Virus record (IMG/VR): IMGVR_UViG_3300009024_000018
Coordinates: 1 to 51,731 of that record
DNA: 51,731 nt
From: a virus
Direction: 5' to 3' (one strand)
The translations under genes were made by a program, and so were the position numbers. Positions 1 through 7,110 of the stretch are shown in pieces. The notes under the pieces are model-generated. The model had not been told where the DNA came from and did no database searches. It saw only the letters and a program-made list of their open reading frames with translations. Each line of letters begins with the position of its first letter. Position 1 is the first letter of the stretch.

Positions 1-88
1 ACTTAGTATTACTATTCCATAAGGAAATTGCTTCACCATCGAGGGAAGAGACATGAACGCTTGCTACGAATGTTTTATTCTTTATCAT
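1..88 (-). CDS. small early-type protein, N-terminus only (cut by window edge)
   Basis: Twenty-nine codons are visible from the ATG at 88 down to the window edge, beginning MIKNKTFVASVHVSS. No family is recognised. The gene is supported by its context: the five bases before the ATG, the promoter hexamers and the first codons (MIKN) are nearly the same as for the next two minus-strand genes, at 350 and 619. It belongs to the array of tiny, individually promoted genes at the left end. No Shine-Dalgarno sequence is visible before the start. Confidence 0.6.
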   Translation of the reverse strand, partial: MIKNKTFVASVHVSSLDGEAISLWNSNTK

Positions 89-123
89 ATATACAATCTA
101 ATCTAGTTTTGGTTGAAAGTCAA
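89..123 (-). promoter_or_regulatory. sigma70-like promoter of the gene starting at 88
   Basis: Read on the minus strand: TTGACT (118-123), a 17-bp spacer, TAGATT (95-100), 6 bp, then ATG. The -35 matches five of six consensus bases. The distance to the ATG predicts a transcript starting at or very near the start codon. Confidence 0.7.
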
Positions 124-149
124 GTATTATTTTACTTTTTTTTTTCTTA

Positions 150-350
150 TTATTGAAAGACGACATTGAAGCGAAACTGATTTAAGCCTTCGTCTCGCAT
201 GATCTTATTGAGATGCGATTGACTTGATGCCGTGCGAACTCGTGGGCGATCATTGCCGTTTGAGTCGATGCCTTGATCGAAGATCTTTACTGATGTATGG
301 GTTGACCATTCTTTTATTCTTACTTGTATTTTTTTATTATTCTTAATCAT
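150..350 (-). CDS. small early-type protein, 66 aa
   Basis: Short basic protein of 66 residues beginning MIKNNKKIQVRIKEWS; no family is recognised and no membrane segment or signal peptide is present. The start at 350 is fixed by a well-formed promoter directly upstream and by the shared opening MIKNNK, which also starts the gene at 619. The shared promoter plus first codons suggest that these neighbours arose by duplication of an expression cassette with different coding bodies. A role in early host takeover would fit the position but is only a guess. Confidence 0.65.
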   Translation of the reverse strand: MIKNNKKIQVRIKEWSTHTSVKIFDQGIDSNGNDRPRVRTASSQSHLNKIMRDEGLNQFRFNVVFQ

Positions 351-385
351 ATGTATAATCTAATGCATTTATTTGTAAAAGTCAA
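351..385 (-). promoter_or_regulatory. sigma70-like promoter of the gene starting at 350
   Basis: Minus strand: TTGACT (380-385), 17 bp, TAGATT (357-362), 6 bp, ATG. The layout is identical to that of the gene at 88. Confidence 0.7.
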
Positions 386-388
386 ACT

Positions 389-619
389 TTATTTTGATTT
401 ATTTTGTTTTATTTGTTGAAAGGCTTTTCTAGCTTTTTGTACTGCGTTTAATGCGTCAAGGATTGTCATGCCTTGCGTGATTGTGCCTTGCCAATCGGAT
501 GAATTTGACTCACGGGCTAAGTGGTTCAAGTTACCTTCAGCTTCAGCCAATGCCAAGCCAAGGTCGAGATCCAAATTTAATTCTTGTCTTATTTCTTCAA
601 CTTTATTATTCTTAATCAT
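389..619 (-). CDS. small early-type protein, 76 aa, helical
   Basis: A 76-residue protein starting MIKNNKVEEIRQELNLD, rich in Leu, Ala, Glu and Gln and therefore probably mostly alpha-helical. No family is recognised. It shares the MIKNNK opening and the promoter-to-ATG layout with the genes at 350 and 88. It ends four bases before the -35 element of the next gene, so the array is tightly packed. Plus-strand frames over this gene are shadows. Confidence 0.65.
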   Translation of the reverse strand: MIKNNKVEEIRQELNLDLDLGLALAEAEGNLNHLARESNSSDWQGTITQGMTILDALNAVQKARKAFQQIKQNKSK

Positions 620-654
620 ATATACAATGTATCAGACAAAACGGCAAAACACAA
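620..654 (-). promoter_or_regulatory. sigma70-like promoter of the gene starting at 619
   Basis: Minus strand: TTGTGT (649-654), 17 bp, TACATT (626-631), 6 bp (gtatat), ATG. Weaker hexamers than its two neighbours but identical geometry. Confidence 0.55.
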
Positions 655-864
655 GCTTTTTCTCACTTACCTTTCAACTATGTTTTTGCACAATCCTGTT
701 GCGATTTTGTTGCGAAGTTGGCACGGAATCTGTATCGATTCTGTTGTAAGTTGTTGCTATTCAACGAGTTACGGAAAACCGCCCAGGGATTTTTTTCCTA
801 AGTCGTTGATGTTCAAGACCTTACGACATAACTGACTGCACAATGCTATGGCAGGATAGGACAC
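655..864. other. non-coding stretch with short repeats and palindromes
   Basis: No convincing gene on either strand. The region is less AT-rich than its surroundings. It holds a direct repeat GTTGCGA at 698-704 and 709-715 (11-bp period, one helical turn), an interrupted palindrome GAATC/GATTC near 726-741, GTTG/CAAC arms near 752-765, and GTCGT/ACGAC arms near 802-827. It lies just upstream of the promoter at 620-654. Operators, a small RNA or an origin-like element are all possible; nothing visible decides between them. Confidence 0.35.
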
Positions 865-886
865 AAAAAAGCCCACATAGTGGGCT
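865..886 (-). terminator. intrinsic terminator for the gene at 913-1221
   Basis: Perfect 7-bp stem AGCCCAC / GTGGGCT with a 3-base loop (870-886), followed on the minus strand by a run of six T (865-870). It sits 26 bases past the stop of the upstream minus-strand gene. Confidence 0.85.
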
Positions 887-912
887 GTTGTATAGGTCAA
901 CTATGTGAGAGC

Positions 913-1221
913 TTAGAACACTAGGAGATCGGGTAACTTGGGTGGCGAAATGAACCAATCGGATGAGTCAATCACTTGACCATTTAGTACAGGCTCGAAT
1001 TTGAATTGGCAAACATCTGCATTTGCTATGCCGTTGACGCGTTCGCGTGTGGTGGGTGTGTTCCAACCTGCAAGCGACCATTTGACCAAGCCGTCAGCGT
1101 CACGCTTGACGATAGCGTTACCATGCAACCAAACGGTCTGACCGTCCGTGCGTGTATTGCCCACCTTTAAGGATGTGCCTTGATTAAATGCTTGCTTAAT
1201 TTGTTGTGTTACTTTTCTCAT
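913..1221 (-). CDS. conserved phage hypothetical protein (TTRERxNG type), 102 aa
   Basis: A 102-residue protein with a central block GNTRTDGQTVWLHG followed by SLAGWNTPTTRERVNG. I recognise this pattern from small hypothetical proteins of many phages and prophages, where a GW..TTR.R.NG core is conserved, but no function is established. It has no membrane segment. It has its own promoter upstream and a strong terminator downstream, so it forms a one-gene transcription unit within the small-gene array. Confidence 0.75.
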   Translation of the reverse strand: MRKVTQQIKQAFNQGTSLKVGNTRTDGQTVWLHGNAIVKRDADGLVKWSLAGWNTPTTRERVNGIANADVCQFKFEPVLNGQVIDSSDWFISPPKLPDLLVF

Positions 1222-1259
1222 GATGTTATTATAGTATAGTGTTTAAATGATAGAGTCAA
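1222..1259 (-). promoter_or_regulatory. sigma70-like promoter of the gene starting at 1221
   Basis: Minus strand: TTGACT (1254-1259), 17 bp, TACTAT (1231-1236), 9 bp, ATG. A perfect TATAAT also lies 6 bp before the ATG but would need a 20-bp spacer to the same -35. Confidence 0.7.
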
Positions 1260-1262
1260 GCT

Positions 1263-1433
1263 TTAAGCGAATAAAGGGTGTATTCTAATGTTGCGAGGAT
1301 ACCAAGCCACTCTCTTCTGTGAGCGATACAGACGGCAAAGTACTTGTTTGCCTAGGCGATCGTCTGAGAACTCTTTGATCACTTGGTAAGTTTTATTATC
1401 TCTTGCGAGTACGATATCATTTTTCTTATACAT
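1263..1433 (-). CDS. small hypothetical protein, 56 aa
   Basis: A 56-residue open frame beginning MYKKNDIVLARDNKTYQVIK and ending IRIHPLF-Ala. It is basic and rich in beta-forming residues, with alternating hydrophobic positions typical of a small SH3-like barrel; that is only a visual impression. Its stop lies a few bases before the -35 of the downstream gene. The leader upstream of the ATG is an AT-rich stretch of about 25 bases resembling the leader of the gene at 1637. Confidence 0.6.
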   Translation of the reverse strand: MYKKNDIVLARDNKTYQVIKEFSDDRLGKQVLCRLYRSQKRVAWYPRNIRIHPLFA

Positions 1434-1511
1434 ATTTTTTATTATTTTATTGTTACTATTTAATTTATCTTATACATACAATGTAACACATAAACCAAGG
1501 AAACGCAAACT

Positions 1512-1637
1512 TTATTTTACTTTATTTTCGTTATTATTATCTTTAAAAAGATCTGCTTGTTTGTCAGTCATAGACCGAAACATTAGGAAGAAAGGAAACA
1601 ACCAAGGAAGGATTAAAAGAAGTATGTCGTAATTCAT
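1512..1637 (-). CDS. small single-pass membrane protein, 41 aa
   Basis: A 41-residue open frame starting MNYDILLLILPWLFPFFLMF: a hydrophobic helix of about 17 residues followed by a short polar tail rich in Asn, Asp and Lys. The composition is that of a genuine tiny inner-membrane protein rather than a chance frame. No family is recognised. It is the first gene of the left minus-strand array; a TTGACT box lies about 55 bases upstream, but the matching -10 is not clear. Confidence 0.55.
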   Translation of the reverse strand: MNYDILLLILPWLFPFFLMFRSMTDKQADLFKDNNNENKVK

Positions 1638-1757
1638 ATTATTTTTTTATTGTATTATTTATTGTTAACTATACTTAAAGAGTATCAGATTGAGTCAGTA
1701 AGTCAAGCAAAACGAAAAAAAAAGTGAAGAAAGATTCAATTATTTTATTGCACTATA

Positions 1758-1783
1758 CCCCCTACCCCCTTTAGACCCTACCC
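1758..1783 (-). other. G-quadruplex-capable segment
   Basis: The minus strand carries four G-runs in 26 bases: GGG-TA-GGG-TCTAAA-GGGGG-TA-GGGGG. This satisfies the usual G3-plus with loops of 1 to 7 rule. It stands out in an AT-rich genome and lies in the gap between the divergent small-gene array and phoH. Confidence 0.6.
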
Positions 1784-1913
1784 ATTAAATGGATTCATTT
1801 TTTAATTGTATTGTGCACAAAGTGCGGGGGGTGCCTTTTTTCAATATGAAAATGAGTCTAATAAATTATAACATATTCGTCGATCCAAAAAAAATCCGAC
1901 CACTATCAAAAAA

Positions 1914-1920
1914 TAGTGTA
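1914..1920 (+). promoter_or_regulatory. late-type GTGTA motif before phoH
   Basis: TAGTGTA at 1914-1920, 15 bp before the ATG at 1936. One of sixteen such motifs in the window. Confidence 0.5.
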
Positions 1921-1935
1921 TTTTTATATAATCAA

Positions 1936-2667
1936 ATGGCTCGAAAACGTAAAAAACCCGAGATAACAGACGAGGATGAGATTAAGAAAATCGCATCCTC
2001 TCTGCACAAAAGAAACGTCAAGCTGAAAAAACTAAGTCTAACCGACAAACAACTAGCTTTATTAAAAATAATATTTGATAAAGAGACCAGTATTGTATTC
2101 ATCAGTGGCCCTGCGGGCACAAGTAAGACTTATATAGCAATATATGGAGCATTACAATTATATAATATGAATAATGATCGCGGCATCACATATGTACGCA
2201 CAATCGCAGAAAGTGGCGAAAAAAGCCTTGGCGCACTTCCTGGAGAAATGGCCGAGAAGATCAATCCATATATGATGCCCATGAATGAAAAGCTTGATGA
2301 GCTTTTGGTTCCTGGCCAAGCCAGCATTTTAAAAGAAAAGGATATTGTAAAAGGTATGCCTGTAAATTACCTTCGCGGCGCCAGTTGGATGGACGAAATC
2401 GTAATCGCGGACGAATCTCAGAATTTCACATTCAAGGAGCTTACTACTTTAATGACCCGACTTGGTCGCGGCAGTAAATTAATCATTTGCGGCGATCCAA
2501 TGCAAAGCGATATCAATGGAAAAAGTGGATTTGCAGATATGTATTCTATTTTTGATGATCAAGAAAGCAAAGAGCGAGGAATTCATACATTTCATTTTGG
2601 AGCAGAAGATATAATGAGAAGTGAAATATTAAAATATGTAATAACAAAAATACAAAATAAAAAATGA
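1936..2667 (+). CDS. phoH: PhoH-like ATPase
   Basis: PhoH-family P-loop ATPase, common in marine phages; its role in infection is not settled. The Walker A motif GPAGTSKT lies near residue 60, the Walker B region is IVIADESQN, and the sensor-like ICGDPMQSD follows, all typical of PhoH. I place the start at 1936 (243 aa, MARKRKKPEI) because a GTGTA late-type motif ends 15 bp upstream. The frame is open back to an ATG at 1789 (292 aa), and the extension contains a stretch, KKIRPLSKN, similar to the start of some phage PhoH proteins, so a start at 1849 or 1789 remains possible. The stop overlaps the next gene by four bases (ATGA), implying coupled translation. Confidence 0.9.
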   Translation: MARKRKKPEITDEDEIKKIASSLHKRNVKLKKLSLTDKQLALLKIIFDKETSIVFISGPAGTSKTYIAIYGALQLYNMNNDRGITYVRTIAESGEKSLGALPGEMAEKINPYMMPMNEKLDELLVPGQASILKEKDIVKGMPVNYLRGASWMDEIVIADESQNFTFKELTTLMTRLGRGSKLIICGDPMQSDINGKSGFADMYSIFDDQESKERGIHTFHFGAEDIMRSEILKYVITKIQNKK

Positions 2668-3719
2668 ACGAAGAAACATATTTACCAAAAATAGAAGTTA
2701 ATGAAGAATTAACCAGCCTAAGTCAAAGAATTGACTGGGGATTAACTCAATCAAACGTTCCAGAAACTTGGAAGATAACCCAAGGAGAGGGAATTACCGT
2801 TCTTGTAATAGACACTGGAATGGTTGAACATCCAGACGTCGGGGATAACGCAATTCCCGGAGAAAATTTCGTCCCAAACGAACCCCTCAAGGATGAAAAT
2901 GGGCATCAAACGCATTGCGTGGGAATCATTTGCGCAAAAAATAATGAAGTTGGAATGGTTGGCGTTGCTCCAAAAGCAAAGGTTATCTGCGTAAAAGCTT
3001 TAGGTAAATCTGGCGGAGGAAATTACAATGGTCTCGCGGCTGCTCTTGATTATGCTATAAAAGTTAAACCTGATATTGTATCAATGAGCTTAGGAGGCGG
3101 AAGCCCCTCTAATCTTTTACATGAAAAAATAAAAACATTATATAAAATGAATATACCTGTCATTTGTGCTGCAGGAAACACTGGATCTGGCGGAGTTAAT
3201 TGGCCCGCTGCATTTGAGGAAACAATCGCGGTCGCTGCCCATGATCGCTATGGAAAGATTGCAAATTTCTCTTCTCGCGGAGAAAAAGTAGAATGGGCTG
3301 CTCCTGGCGTAGGAATATATAGCACATTTATAAACAATATATATCGAAGTCTGAGCGGCACAAGTATGGCGTGTCCTTTTTTAGTTGGTGTTGTAGCATT
3401 AATGTTATCAAAACATAAAAAACAAGAAAAAACAGAAAATAAAAATGACTGCCAAACTGTAGAACAAATAAGAGAACATTTATTAAAATATACAAAAGAC
3501 AAAGGCGAAATTGGTAGAGATAACGACTGGGGATATGGAATTATTGATGTTGAAAAACTGATCGGAGGAGACGAACCAGAGTTGAAACCAGAGCCAAAGC
3601 CAGAGCCGAAACCAAAGCCAGAGCCAGAGCCAGAGCCAAAGAAAAAATTTGTTCATCGTCTTCCTTGGATCGTTGTGGGGCTAGCTGTTGTTATTGGGTT
3701 ATTAATATTTTTAAGTTAA
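2664..3719 (+). CDS. subtilisin-like serine protease (S8) with C-terminal membrane anchor
   Basis: A 351-residue S8 peptidase. The catalytic triad is visible: Asp50 in VLVIDTG, His81 in GHQTHCVG and Ser234 in SGTSMACP, with the oxyanion Asn172 in CAAGNTG. The usual HGTH is HQTH, a departure at a normally invariant Gly. After the catalytic domain (to about 300) comes a Pro-Glu-Lys repeat linker (305-325), then a hydrophobic helix (334-350) ending the protein. There is no N-terminal signal peptide. The layout is that of a tail-anchored protease on the cytoplasmic side, or one placed across the membrane late in infection. It may mature virion proteins or degrade host proteins; the target is unknown. 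Overlaps phoH by ATGA. Confidence 0.92.
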   Translation: MNEETYLPKIEVNEELTSLSQRIDWGLTQSNVPETWKITQGEGITVLVIDTGMVEHPDVGDNAIPGENFVPNEPLKDENGHQTHCVGIICAKNNEVGMVGVAPKAKVICVKALGKSGGGNYNGLAAALDYAIKVKPDIVSMSLGGGSPSNLLHEKIKTLYKMNIPVICAAGNTGSGGVNWPAAFEETIAVAAHDRYGKIANFSSRGEKVEWAAPGVGIYSTFINNIYRSLSGTSMACPFLVGVVALMLSKHKKQEKTENKNDCQTVEQIREHLLKYTKDKGEIGRDNDWGYGIIDVEKLIGGDEPELKPEPKPEPKPKPEPEPEPKKKFVHRLPWIVVGLAVVIGLLIFLS

Positions 3720-3726
3720 TAAATTA

Positions 3727-3733
3727 ACGTGTA
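3727..3733 (+). promoter_or_regulatory. late-type GTGTA motif before the RCC1-like gene
   Basis: ACGTGTA, then 9 bp, then the ATG at 3743. Confidence 0.55.
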
Positions 3734-3742
3734 ACACTTTAT

Positions 3743-6589
3743 ATGGAAACATTCTCAGATTCAGAAAAATCAATAAATGCTATTCGCCAATTTCTAAACG
3801 GTAAAGATGGAATTAATATAGGAGAAAGCGATGTTTCCCTAGTTGGCTTATTTTCGACTTCTCAGGCGAATGATGTCTTACTTCCGAATGGTAATTTTAT
3901 CGAACCGCACGCTCTTAGTGAATTTTCTGGAGCGAACTATACGAATAGCCCATCGCCAGTCCAGAGTGCAAGGCTAATACCTGGGGAGAATTTACTATTG
4001 TACGAAAATTTCGTCCCTACTAGTAGCGAAATCAAAGGAACTCAAGCGGGTGGGGGCGGTATTTTTTATACTCCCAATGCGTTTAACTCCACAAATAGCA
4101 TAGCAATTAAGGCTGCTCCAGGTTATTTTACCGATATAAAGGATGACTTACCATCGGGTATTCCTGGAATAAAGGATTACTTTTATCTCAATGGGGTTGA
4201 AGTTATAATAACTTTCACAGGGAGCGTATATTCTCGTTATGGAAATGGCGAACAATGGAAACAGGTTATGGAATTGACAGTTGGGACTGGTAGTCCCACT
4301 AATCCTTACACAGAGGCGGGAGTATGGTTGTCAACTGATACGGAAAGTGGTAGTGGGTGGTCCGCTAATGGAACAACGGCATTGCCGTCAACTTATGTTG
4401 GTGCCGGAGGAGATTGGTCCGTTACATTAAATAACGGATTGAATTTTATCGATGATTCCCGAGCAGCTGGGATAGCAATCCGTACAGTCAATGGTATCCA
4501 TTTTATTCAAACCGGTAGCTTTAGGCATAACTCCGTATACGACCCTCCAATTTGGGAAGGCCTTTTAAATTTCCCACAGAAAGAAAATTGGAAGATATCT
4601 TCACCGTTTTCCTCTCTTTATTTGCCTCATTTCCAACAGTGGAAGAATGTCGGGAAAGTGCAAAACTCGTCAAGTGGTACACCAGTTGCCTACATGTACT
4701 CAAAGAATAAAATGCTTAAGTCCTCCGGTAAAGGAGGCATAGGATTTCATGTAACCCCAATGAAGGGTGACTCAGTCTGGAAAGGATACCATGTAGAAAG
4801 CGCAGGGCCGGTAGGATACAAGATAATGATAGTGCAGGGAGGATATTCATCTCTTAATTACATGAATCGAAATTTGCAACTCGGGGCCAATATTACCAAG
4901 GAACAATACGAAGCCAACCCTGATGCGTACAATCAACTTGCTAGTCTTGACTATTGGGAAAGTCAGATCTACGCCAAGTTAGACGCTGACGGTGGGTTCT
5001 CCTACACCAGGCAGTTGGGTTCGGACACTTACAAGGCAATGTCGCACGCCCCGAGACTAATTAATCCCGGTAAGTCTGGTACATTTAATATTACAGACAA
5101 AAGCAATGATTATAATTTCAGCAACACCAGCTCCATACAGGGGCAGGATTGGGTACTCACCAGAACCGAAAAGCCTGCGCCATATATGCATCCAACTCAT
5201 AAAGCATTATGGGATAGTTTGCATGACGCTAGTGGATATATAAAAAAACCAGATACTGTTAAACTTGCAAAATCTAATCGCCGACAGTTAACAGGGACAA
5301 CCGATAGTTACCATTACGAATCTCACTTTCAATGGCATTGGTCATATTGGTTAAATCACAATTATCCTTTTTTGGAAGAATGCTTTAATAGCACTAATGG
5401 TCGACAGCCCGGTGATGCTGGAATATATGAGTGGTATGATTCTAGATACACGTTTTCCAAGCAGTCAACTGACGCCTGTTCTGACATGATGAATGAAAGT
5501 TCATATGTAGCTGTAATTGATGGAAATTTATTCGCTTGGGGTTCTAATAAATATGGCAAGCTTGGGGTTGGTGATTACGGAATAAATAGAGATTATGTTA
5601 ATAAAACTTATACTTCAGGTCCAGCGCCGAGTAATCAGTGGACTGATACACTGCAAGTCTCGCCAGCGGTTAACATTACCCCGTATGCGGGCTCAACACT
5701 TGAATCCATAGCTCACGAAAGAAAACAGTTCAGTGAGGCTTACTCTTCAAACACGAGTGAAACTGTGATGCACAGGTGGTCACCATGGGGTCAATGGTTT
5801 GCGCGTCCGGTGCATATAAAATACGACCATCACGGAAATCAAATTACGGGCATCAAGGATATCGCATGTACTGAATCTGCTATTTTTATATTAAAATCTG
5901 ACGGGACATTACTTGCTAGTGGTGCGGTGTGGAGGCCAATTGGCTATGTTGATAGATTTAGCTTTTTAAATCCGACAAATCAAACTACTAATACTTTCGA
6001 CCCTAATATGGCAACCGACAAGACTAACGGGGTTACATTCGTAAGCGGTACAGCTATTACCGCCGGTAGTGCGTTTAATTATGGCCCCATAACTCAAAAC
6101 ATTACCACCCCTAACCTTCTTGTTGATACATCAGAAGGATTTGACTGGAATCTTTACATAAATGGAAGGATTGCTGGCTTTAATACTAGATACAACTTTC
6201 TGACCAAGTATTATACCTTAGACTCATATAAAAAACAGGCTTGGCCGGAGTTTGCGGGCTACTACAATTCTAATAATCCAAATCAATCTTGGAGTGAAGA
6301 TTTCTCAACAAGAAATCCCGTTCAGACTAATCCTGTGTACCCTAGCAGATTTGAAAATCTTGGACTTACTGACGTGTCTGAAATCTCAGCAATTGGCAAT
6401 AGTACATTACTTGTTAAGGATGGATCAGGAAGGGTATTCCAATTAAATACAGACCCGAGGGAGCGACATTTAATAAATGGTTGGGATGCAAATTTAACTA
6501 TAGATGAAAACTTCACCTCGACCCAACAGTTTGAAAGTGCTCAGACTATAAGCTCAAGCGATACGGGGAATCACCCAACAGGATTGTAG
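3743..6589 (+). CDS. large tail-fibre/appendage protein with RCC1-like repeats
   Basis: A 948-residue protein, among the largest in the window. The N-terminal part resembles a phage fibre attachment segment. The C-terminal half contains RCC1-type beta-propeller blade signatures: VIDGNLFAWGSNKYGKLGVG near residue 600, FILKSDGTLLASGAVW and LLVKDGSGRVFQL further on. It is rich in Gly, Ser, Thr, Asn, Trp and Tyr, as expected of an extracellular beta-rich adhesin, and has no signal peptide. It is followed by further fibre-like genes, so a receptor-binding or tail-appendage role is likely. The exact function is inferred. Base use is slightly less AT-rich than its neighbours, suggesting acquisition. 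Confidence 0.7.
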   Translation: METFSDSEKSINAIRQFLNGKDGINIGESDVSLVGLFSTSQANDVLLPNGNFIEPHALSEFSGANYTNSPSPVQSARLIPGENLLLYENFVPTSSEIKGTQAGGGGIFYTPNAFNSTNSIAIKAAPGYFTDIKDDLPSGIPGIKDYFYLNGVEVIITFTGSVYSRYGNGEQWKQVMELTVGTGSPTNPYTEAGVWLSTDTESGSGWSANGTTALPSTYVGAGGDWSVTLNNGLNFIDDSRAAGIAIRTVNGIHFIQTGSFRHNSVYDPPIWEGLLNFPQKENWKISSPFSSLYLPHFQQWKNVGKVQNSSSGTPVAYMYSKNKMLKSSGKGGIGFHVTPMKGDSVWKGYHVESAGPVGYKIMIVQGGYSSLNYMNRNLQLGANITKEQYEANPDAYNQLASLDYWESQIYAKLDADGGFSYTRQLGSDTYKAMSHAPRLINPGKSGTFNITDKSNDYNFSNTSSIQGQDWVLTRTEKPAPYMHPTHKALWDSLHDASGYIKKPDTVKLAKSNRRQLTGTTDSYHYESHFQWHWSYWLNHNYPFLEECFNSTNGRQPGDAGIYEWYDSRYTFSKQSTDACSDMMNESSYVAVIDGNLFAWGSNKYGKLGVGDYGINRDYVNKTYTSGPAPSNQWTDTLQVSPAVNITPYAGSTLESIAHERKQFSEAYSSNTSETVMHRWSPWGQWFARPVHIKYDHHGNQITGIKDIACTESAIFILKSDGTLLASGAVWRPIGYVDRFSFLNPTNQTTNTFDPNMATDKTNGVTFVSGTAITAGSAFNYGPITQNITTPNLLVDTSEGFDWNLYINGRIAGFNTRYNFLTKYYTLDSYKKQAWPEFAGYYNSNNPNQSWSEDFSTRNPVQTNPVYPSRFENLGLTDVSEISAIGNSTLLVKDGSGRVFQLNTDPRERHLINGWDANLTIDENFTSTQQFESAQTISSSDTGNHPTGL

Positions 6590-6615
6590 CACAGAAGATA
6601 GCGAAGGCTGATATT

Positions 6616-6622
6616 GTGTGTA
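6616..6622 (+). promoter_or_regulatory. late-type GTGTA motif
   Basis: TTGTGTGTA ends at 6622, 9 bp before the ATG at 6632. This spacing is what fixes that start. Confidence 0.5.
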
Positions 6623-6631
6623 ATTTTTTAC

Positions 6632-6943
6632 ATGATTTTGATTATAGAGTCTTGCTTAAGTGAGCCGCCCAGCGAAATCTCGTGTTTTCGCGATGTTACA
6701 TTATTTAGTAAATTATTTATTTTTGAAGATATTTTACTTGAATGTAAACCTGGCACTCGTGCGATATACTGGAATTGGTTAAAATCTCATGGTGCGCATG
6801 ATTTTATTTCTCAATTAGTTCTTGATAGTGAAAAACAACGTGGATATACAATAAAAACTACTCATGGAGCAAACTATAAAACAGATCGTATAAACTATGA
6901 AAATTTAAGCGATATAATTTATAGATTAAAAAAATTAAAATAA
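6632..6943 (+). CDS. hypothetical protein, 103 aa, in the tail region
   Basis: A 103-residue protein starting MILIIESCLSEPPSEISC. The start at 6632 is chosen because a GTGTA motif sits 9 bp before it, as for the neighbouring genes; an upstream TTG at 6614 would give 109 residues but would begin inside that motif. No family is recognised. The middle of the protein (KPGTRAIYWNWLKSHGAHDF) looks globular and the C-terminus is basic. It lies between two tail-fibre genes and is probably a small virion component or assembly factor. Confidence 0.6.
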   Translation: MILIIESCLSEPPSEISCFRDVTLFSKLFIFEDILLECKPGTRAIYWNWLKSHGAHDFISQLVLDSEKQRGYTIKTTHGANYKTDRINYENLSDIIYRLKKLK

Positions 6944-6949
6944 AGTGTA
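6943..6949 (+). promoter_or_regulatory. late-type GTGTA motif before fibre gene 1
   Basis: AAGTGTA, 9 bp, ATG at 6959. It lies inside the segment duplicated at 7849. Confidence 0.6.
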
Positions 6950-7110
6950 TACATAAACATGTCAATCGATCCACTTCCGGTTAGCCCAAATCAAGTTGAT
7001 TCTGATGCCATGCGCACAAAGATTAATCAATTAATTTCTGACAATTCAAGCGTTACTGTTGGAGATACTCCTCCAGCTAGTCCAGGAGAAGGAGATTTAT
7101 GGTTTGATGA
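6945..7110 (+). repeat. direct repeat copy 1 (late motif plus fibre N-terminus)
   Basis: From the GTGTA motif through about the first 50 codons this stretch is nearly identical to 7849-8014; the two copies are separated by about 900 bp. It encodes the shared anchor starting MSIDPLPVSPNQVDSDAM. Confidence 0.85.

Noticed and set aside
718-734. Sigma54-like promoter (TTGGCACG with 4-bp spacer)
   Set aside because: The -24 box is perfect but the -12 part reads CTGTA instead of TTGCA/T, lacking the essential GC, so it is probably chance.
468-835. Plus-strand frames of 93 and 83 codons opposite the early array
   Set aside because: They run antisense to the gene at 389-619 and across its promoter, have low-complexity Cys/Phe/Leu-rich composition, and lack promoter or ribosome site.
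1789-1935. Longer N-terminus for PhoH from the ATG at 1789 or 1849
   Set aside because: Not excluded, but the GTGTA motif and its spacing to the ATG at 1936 favour the shorter form, and the extension mostly lacks protein-like conservation that I can recognise.
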